DNA of 8,156 nt from CAYGLV01 sp964351025 (lineage in GTDB: Bacteria > Actinomycetota > Thermoleophilia > Gaiellales > Gaiellaceae). The notes beneath the pieces were generated by a model that was given only the letters and a program-made list of their open reading frames with translations, was not told the DNA's origin and made no database searches. Shown one piece after another: positions 5,751-8,156 of this stretch (position 1 is its first letter; each line of letters begins with the position of its first letter). Location of the stretch: NCBI GenBank assembly GCA_964351025.1, contig CAYGLV010000081.1, positions 1-8,156 of the forward strand. Reading direction: 5' to 3'. The position numbers were made by a program, and so were the translations under genes.

Positions 5751-6938
5751 ATGCGAACGAATATCGACACGACCGCCGTGCACGCCGGGCGCGAGGACTT
5801 CGCGGGCCTGACGGTGCACGCGCCGCCGCTCGACTTCTCCAGCACGTACCCGATCTCCGACCTCGGCGAGGCGCAGGAGGCCTTCGACGCGCTTGCGCGC
5901 GGCGAGGCGGACGTCGCTAACCCGGTCTACGGGCGTCTGCACAACCCGACCGTGCGCCGCTACGAGCGCGCGCTCGCCGAGCTGGAGGGAACCGAGGACG
6001 CGGTCGCGTTCGCCTCGGGCATGGCCGGCCTGACCGCGTGCCTGCTCGCGGCGTGCGGCGAGCGCCGGCACGTCGTCGCTCTTCGTCCGCTCTACGGCGG
6101 CACCGACCACCTGCTGGCATGCGGTCTGCTCGGGCTGACGGTGAGCTGGACGACGGAGACCGGTGTCGCTTCGGCCCTGCGACCCGATACCGGCCTGGTC
6201 GTCCTCGAGACGCCGCAGAACCCGACCCTCGGCCAGGTGGGCATCGAGGCCGTCGTGGCGGCCGCCGCCGGCGTGCCCGTGCTCGTGGACAACACCTTCG
6301 CGACGCCCATCCTCCAGAACCCGGCAGCCCACGGCGCGGCCTTCGTCCTCCACAGCGCCACGAAGTACCTCAGCGGCCACGGCGACGTGATCGCGGGCAT
6401 CGTGGCGACGGGCCCTGGGTGGGCGGCGAAGCTGCGCCAGGTGCGGATCCTGACGGGCGCCGTTCTGCACCCACTGGGTGCCTACCTGCTCCACCGCTCG
6501 CTGCCGACGCTGCCCTTCCGCGTCCGCGAGGCGCAGACCAGGGCGCAAGCGCTCGCCGAGCGGCTCGCCGCGGACCCGCGCGTCACACGTGTCCTCTTTC
6601 CGGGCCTCCCCGGTCAGGATCCGAGAGGCCTGCTCGGGCGCCAGCTGCGGGGACCCGGGTCGGTGATCGCCTTCGAGGTCAACGGCGGCTTCGAGGCGGC
6701 CGCCCGCCTGCTGGCCTCCCTTCGGCTGATCACGCCCGCCGTCAGCCTCGGCTCCACGGACACGCTCATCCAGCATCCCGCGGCGCTGACGCACCGCCTG
6801 GTCGAGCCGGCGGCGAAGGCGGAGGCGGGCATCACGGACGGCTTGCTGCGCATCTCGGTTGGGCTCGAGGACGCGGACGATCTCTGGGCCGACCTTTCCC
6901 GGGGGCTCGCAGCCGCCGGCTCGGTCCTCGCCGCTTGA
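5751..6938 (+). CDS. Cys/Met-metabolism PLP-dependent lyase (methionine gamma-lyase / cystathionine gamma-lyase type)
   Basis: This 395-residue fold-type I enzyme is of the usual family length. The PLP lysine is K205 in HSATKYLSGHGDVIAG. D180 (VDNTFATP) holds the pyridine nitrogen. The phosphate contacts are Y60 and R62 (VYGRLHNP) from the neighbouring subunit and S89-G90-M91. Y115 stacks on the ring and R367 (LLRISVGLED) binds the substrate carboxylate. The segment VSLGSTDTLIQHPAALTH resembles methionine gamma-lyases most, yet the residue equivalent to their catalytic Cys116 is G117 (LYGGT), as in cystathionine gamma-synthases and lyases. The acid common in SLGxxE is D337. Substrate choice among methionine, cystathionine, cysteine and O-acylhomoserine is therefore open. 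ATG 5751 gives the family start MRTNIDTTAVHAGRE; GTG 5709 would read through the control region. The divergent Lrp/AsnC regulator favours a catabolic role. Confidence 0.88.
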   Translation: MRTNIDTTAVHAGREDFAGLTVHAPPLDFSSTYPISDLGEAQEAFDALARGEADVANPVYGRLHNPTVRRYERALAELEGTEDAVAFASGMAGLTACLLAACGERRHVVALRPLYGGTDHLLACGLLGLTVSWTTETGVASALRPDTGLVVLETPQNPTLGQVGIEAVVAAAAGVPVLVDNTFATPILQNPAAHGAAFVLHSATKYLSGHGDVIAGIVATGPGWAAKLRQVRILTGAVLHPLGAYLLHRSLPTLPFRVREAQTRAQALAERLAADPRVTRVLFPGLPGQDPRGLLGRQLRGPGSVIAFEVNGGFEAAARLLASLRLITPAVSLGSTDTLIQHPAALTHRLVEPAAKAEAGITDGLLRISVGLEDADDLWADLSRGLAAAGSVLAA

Positions 6939-7003
6939 GTGCGGGCTGACGCTCACCCCGTTTCCACCCTCATCTGTGGGCTCTTCCGGCCGACTACCTG
7001 AAT
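6939..7003. other. Short intergenic gap, no clear signal
   Basis: These 65 bases separate the PLP enzyme from the histidine kinase. GAGTG (6937-6941) can pair with CGCTC (6950-6954) in a weak 5-bp stem that includes one G-U pair, overlapping the stop codon and lacking a T-tract. I see no convincing terminator, promoter or Shine-Dalgarno, so read-through into the kinase is possible. Confidence 0.4.
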
Positions 7004-8156
7004 GTGACTGCGACTCCCCTCCGCTTCTGGCGCCCGGCTGCGCTCGCCCTCGTGGCCGTGGTCGCCCTCGGGGCGATCGCCGGCATCGTCGAGCTGCGCC
7101 GACAGGCTGCCACCGACCACCGGCGGATGGAGGTGCTCGGCGAGGTGCGGGAGAAAGCCAACGACCTCCAGCTGATCGAATGGCATGCGCTCGCCGGCGT
7201 GCAGAGCCCCGCGCGGGCAGCCATCGAGTTCTCGCTGGGCGGGGATCACTTCGTGCGTCTGATGCGCGAGCTGCCCCAACAGGAGCCGGTCGTCGTGGAG
7301 GTGAACAGGTGGTTTTCCGCGTACGCCCGCTCGCTCGTGCGCGAGTTCACGCTGCTGCGGGACGCTCGCGTTGCCTCCGCGCGTGCGCATGACTCACTGG
7401 TCGATCTCTCAGCGAGCGAGCTCAGGGCTTCGCTGGAGAACGCGCAGGAGACGTTCGCCCACCGCGCGAGCTGGAAGACCCGGGCGGCCGACATCATCAC
7501 GCTCGGGGTCCTCCTGGCCGCCGCCGGCTTCCTCCCGTTCCTCTGGCGCCGCTTCCGCCTGGCGCGCCGGCGGGCCGAGCAGGAGGCGGTGGAGCGCAGC
7601 GAGCGCCGTCTGCGCGCGCTCGTGCAACATGGCTACGACGCCGTTGGCACCATCGATCCCAACGGACGGATCGTGTGGGCGAGCGAGTCGACGCTCGGTG
7701 TCTTCGGCGTTCCGGCCTCAGAGCTCGTCGGAACGGAGTTCCTGTCGCTCGTCCACCCTGACGACGTCGAGCGTGCGATTCTCCTCTACTCACAGCTCCT
7801 CGGCGGCGACGTCGCATCCCACCGCGGGGAGCTCCGCACGCGGCACGGTGACGGCGGTTGGCGCCAGGTCGAGCTCTCGATCAGCAACCGTCTCCTCGAT
7901 CCCGACGTGGGAGGCATCATCGTGAACGCCCGGGACGTGACCGAGCTGCGCGAGAACGAGCACCGGCTTAGGCAGGCGCAGAGGCTCGAGACCGTCGGGC
8001 AGCTCGCGGGCGGGGTCGCGCACGATTTCAACAACCTGCTCACCGTGATCATCGGGAGCGCCGACGTTGCCCTTGCCCGGCTGCCGGAGGGCGACGCCGG
8101 GCGGATCGAGCTCGAGGAGATCCGGGCCGCCTCCGAGCGCGCCGCCGACCTCACGC
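7004..8156 (+). CDS. Membrane PAS-domain sensor histidine kinase (3' end beyond the window)
   Basis: The first 384 residues are visible and the frame runs off the edge. TM1 lies at about residues 11-29 and TM2 at about 164-181, enclosing about 130 mostly helical, charged extracytoplasmic residues without Cys, like a four-helix-bundle sensor though I recognise no named family. A juxtamembrane Arg-rich helix leads into a PAS domain at about 204-318 (VQHGYDAVGTIDPNGRIVWAS, ending GGIIVNARDVTEL). The DHp domain starts near 325 and its H-box is GGVAHDFNNLLTVIIG, with H340 the expected autophosphorylation site. The HDFNNLL form is typical of orphan or hybrid kinases that often carry a C-terminal receiver. 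The ATPase domain lies outside the window. The GTG at 7004 is the only usual start codon after the in-frame stop at 6947-6949 that keeps TM1 complete, and it has no Shine-Dalgarno. Signal and partner are unknown. Confidence 0.88.
   Translation, partial: MTATPLRFWRPAALALVAVVALGAIAGIVELRRQAATDHRRMEVLGEVREKANDLQLIEWHALAGVQSPARAAIEFSLGGDHFVRLMRELPQQEPVVVEVNRWFSAYARSLVREFTLLRDARVASARAHDSLVDLSASELRASLENAQETFAHRASWKTRAADIITLGVLLAAAGFLPFLWRRFRLARRRAEQEAVERSERRLRALVQHGYDAVGTIDPNGRIVWASESTLGVFGVPASELVGTEFLSLVHPDDVERAILLYSQLLGGDVASHRGELRTRHGDGGWRQVELSISNRLLDPDVGGIIVNARDVTELRENEHRLRQAQRLETVGQLAGGVAHDFNNLLTVIIGSADVALARLPEGDAGRIELEEIRAASERAADLT

Noticed and set aside
5301..6956. Minus-strand 551-codon open frame across the PLP enzyme and regulator
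   Set aside because: It runs antisense through the PLP lyase and out of frame through the regulator, both of which have intact catalytic or binding motifs.
1..8156. Mobile elements, CRISPR arrays, toxin-antitoxin or phage genes
   Set aside because: I saw no transposase or integrase motifs, no terminal inverted repeats with target duplications, no regularly spaced repeats, and no small paired ORFs. The genes are ordinary chromosomal ones.

Overview
The window is high-GC bacterial DNA, dense with genes and with strong G/C preference at third codon positions. It most resembles an actinobacterium, and the deep lineage Thermoleophilia (Gaiella/Solirubrobacter-like) is a plausible guess. The reasons are the base composition, the class II LysRS and ClpC sequences, and the lysS-to-clpC neighbourhood. 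That placement is inference, because there is no rRNA or other taxonomic marker here.

Layout. Positions 1-147 are a non-coding, hairpin-rich stretch ahead of lysS. lysS (148-1515, +) is followed after 7 bases by a Wzz/YveK-type polysaccharide chain-length protein (1523-2425, +). The stop of that gene overlaps, tail to tail, the stop of a short minus-strand stretch (2422-about 2559). This stretch reads like the last ~45 residues of a nucleotide-sugar epimerase/dehydratase whose front part is missing. Next come the clpC leader and clpC (2674-5214, +), a complete two-ring AAA+ unfoldase. Six bases later, convergent to it, ends an Lrp/AsnC-family regulator (5221-5691, -). The regulator is divergent from a Cys/Met-metabolism PLP enzyme (5751-6938, +). 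The 59-base space between them holds a clear palindrome and a direct repeat. The last gene (7004-beyond the end, +) is a membrane PAS histidine kinase, cut by the window edge inside its phospho-acceptor domain.

How the parts work together. lysS and clpC are housekeeping genes that lie close together, around lsr2, in mycobacteria. Here an envelope-polysaccharide gene and a sugar-nucleotide gene remnant occupy the space between them, which suggests a polysaccharide locus was inserted or eroded there. The regulator/PLP-enzyme pair looks like a self-contained sulfur amino acid catabolic module in which the regulator controls both itself and the enzyme, comparable to mdeR-mdeA of Pseudomonas. The kinase is a separate signalling gene with no visible partner.

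I found no IS element, CRISPR array, tRNA, rRNA or phage gene, and no clear candidate for a wholly new system. The most useful leads are the epimerase remnant, the divergent control region, and the structured lysS leader.
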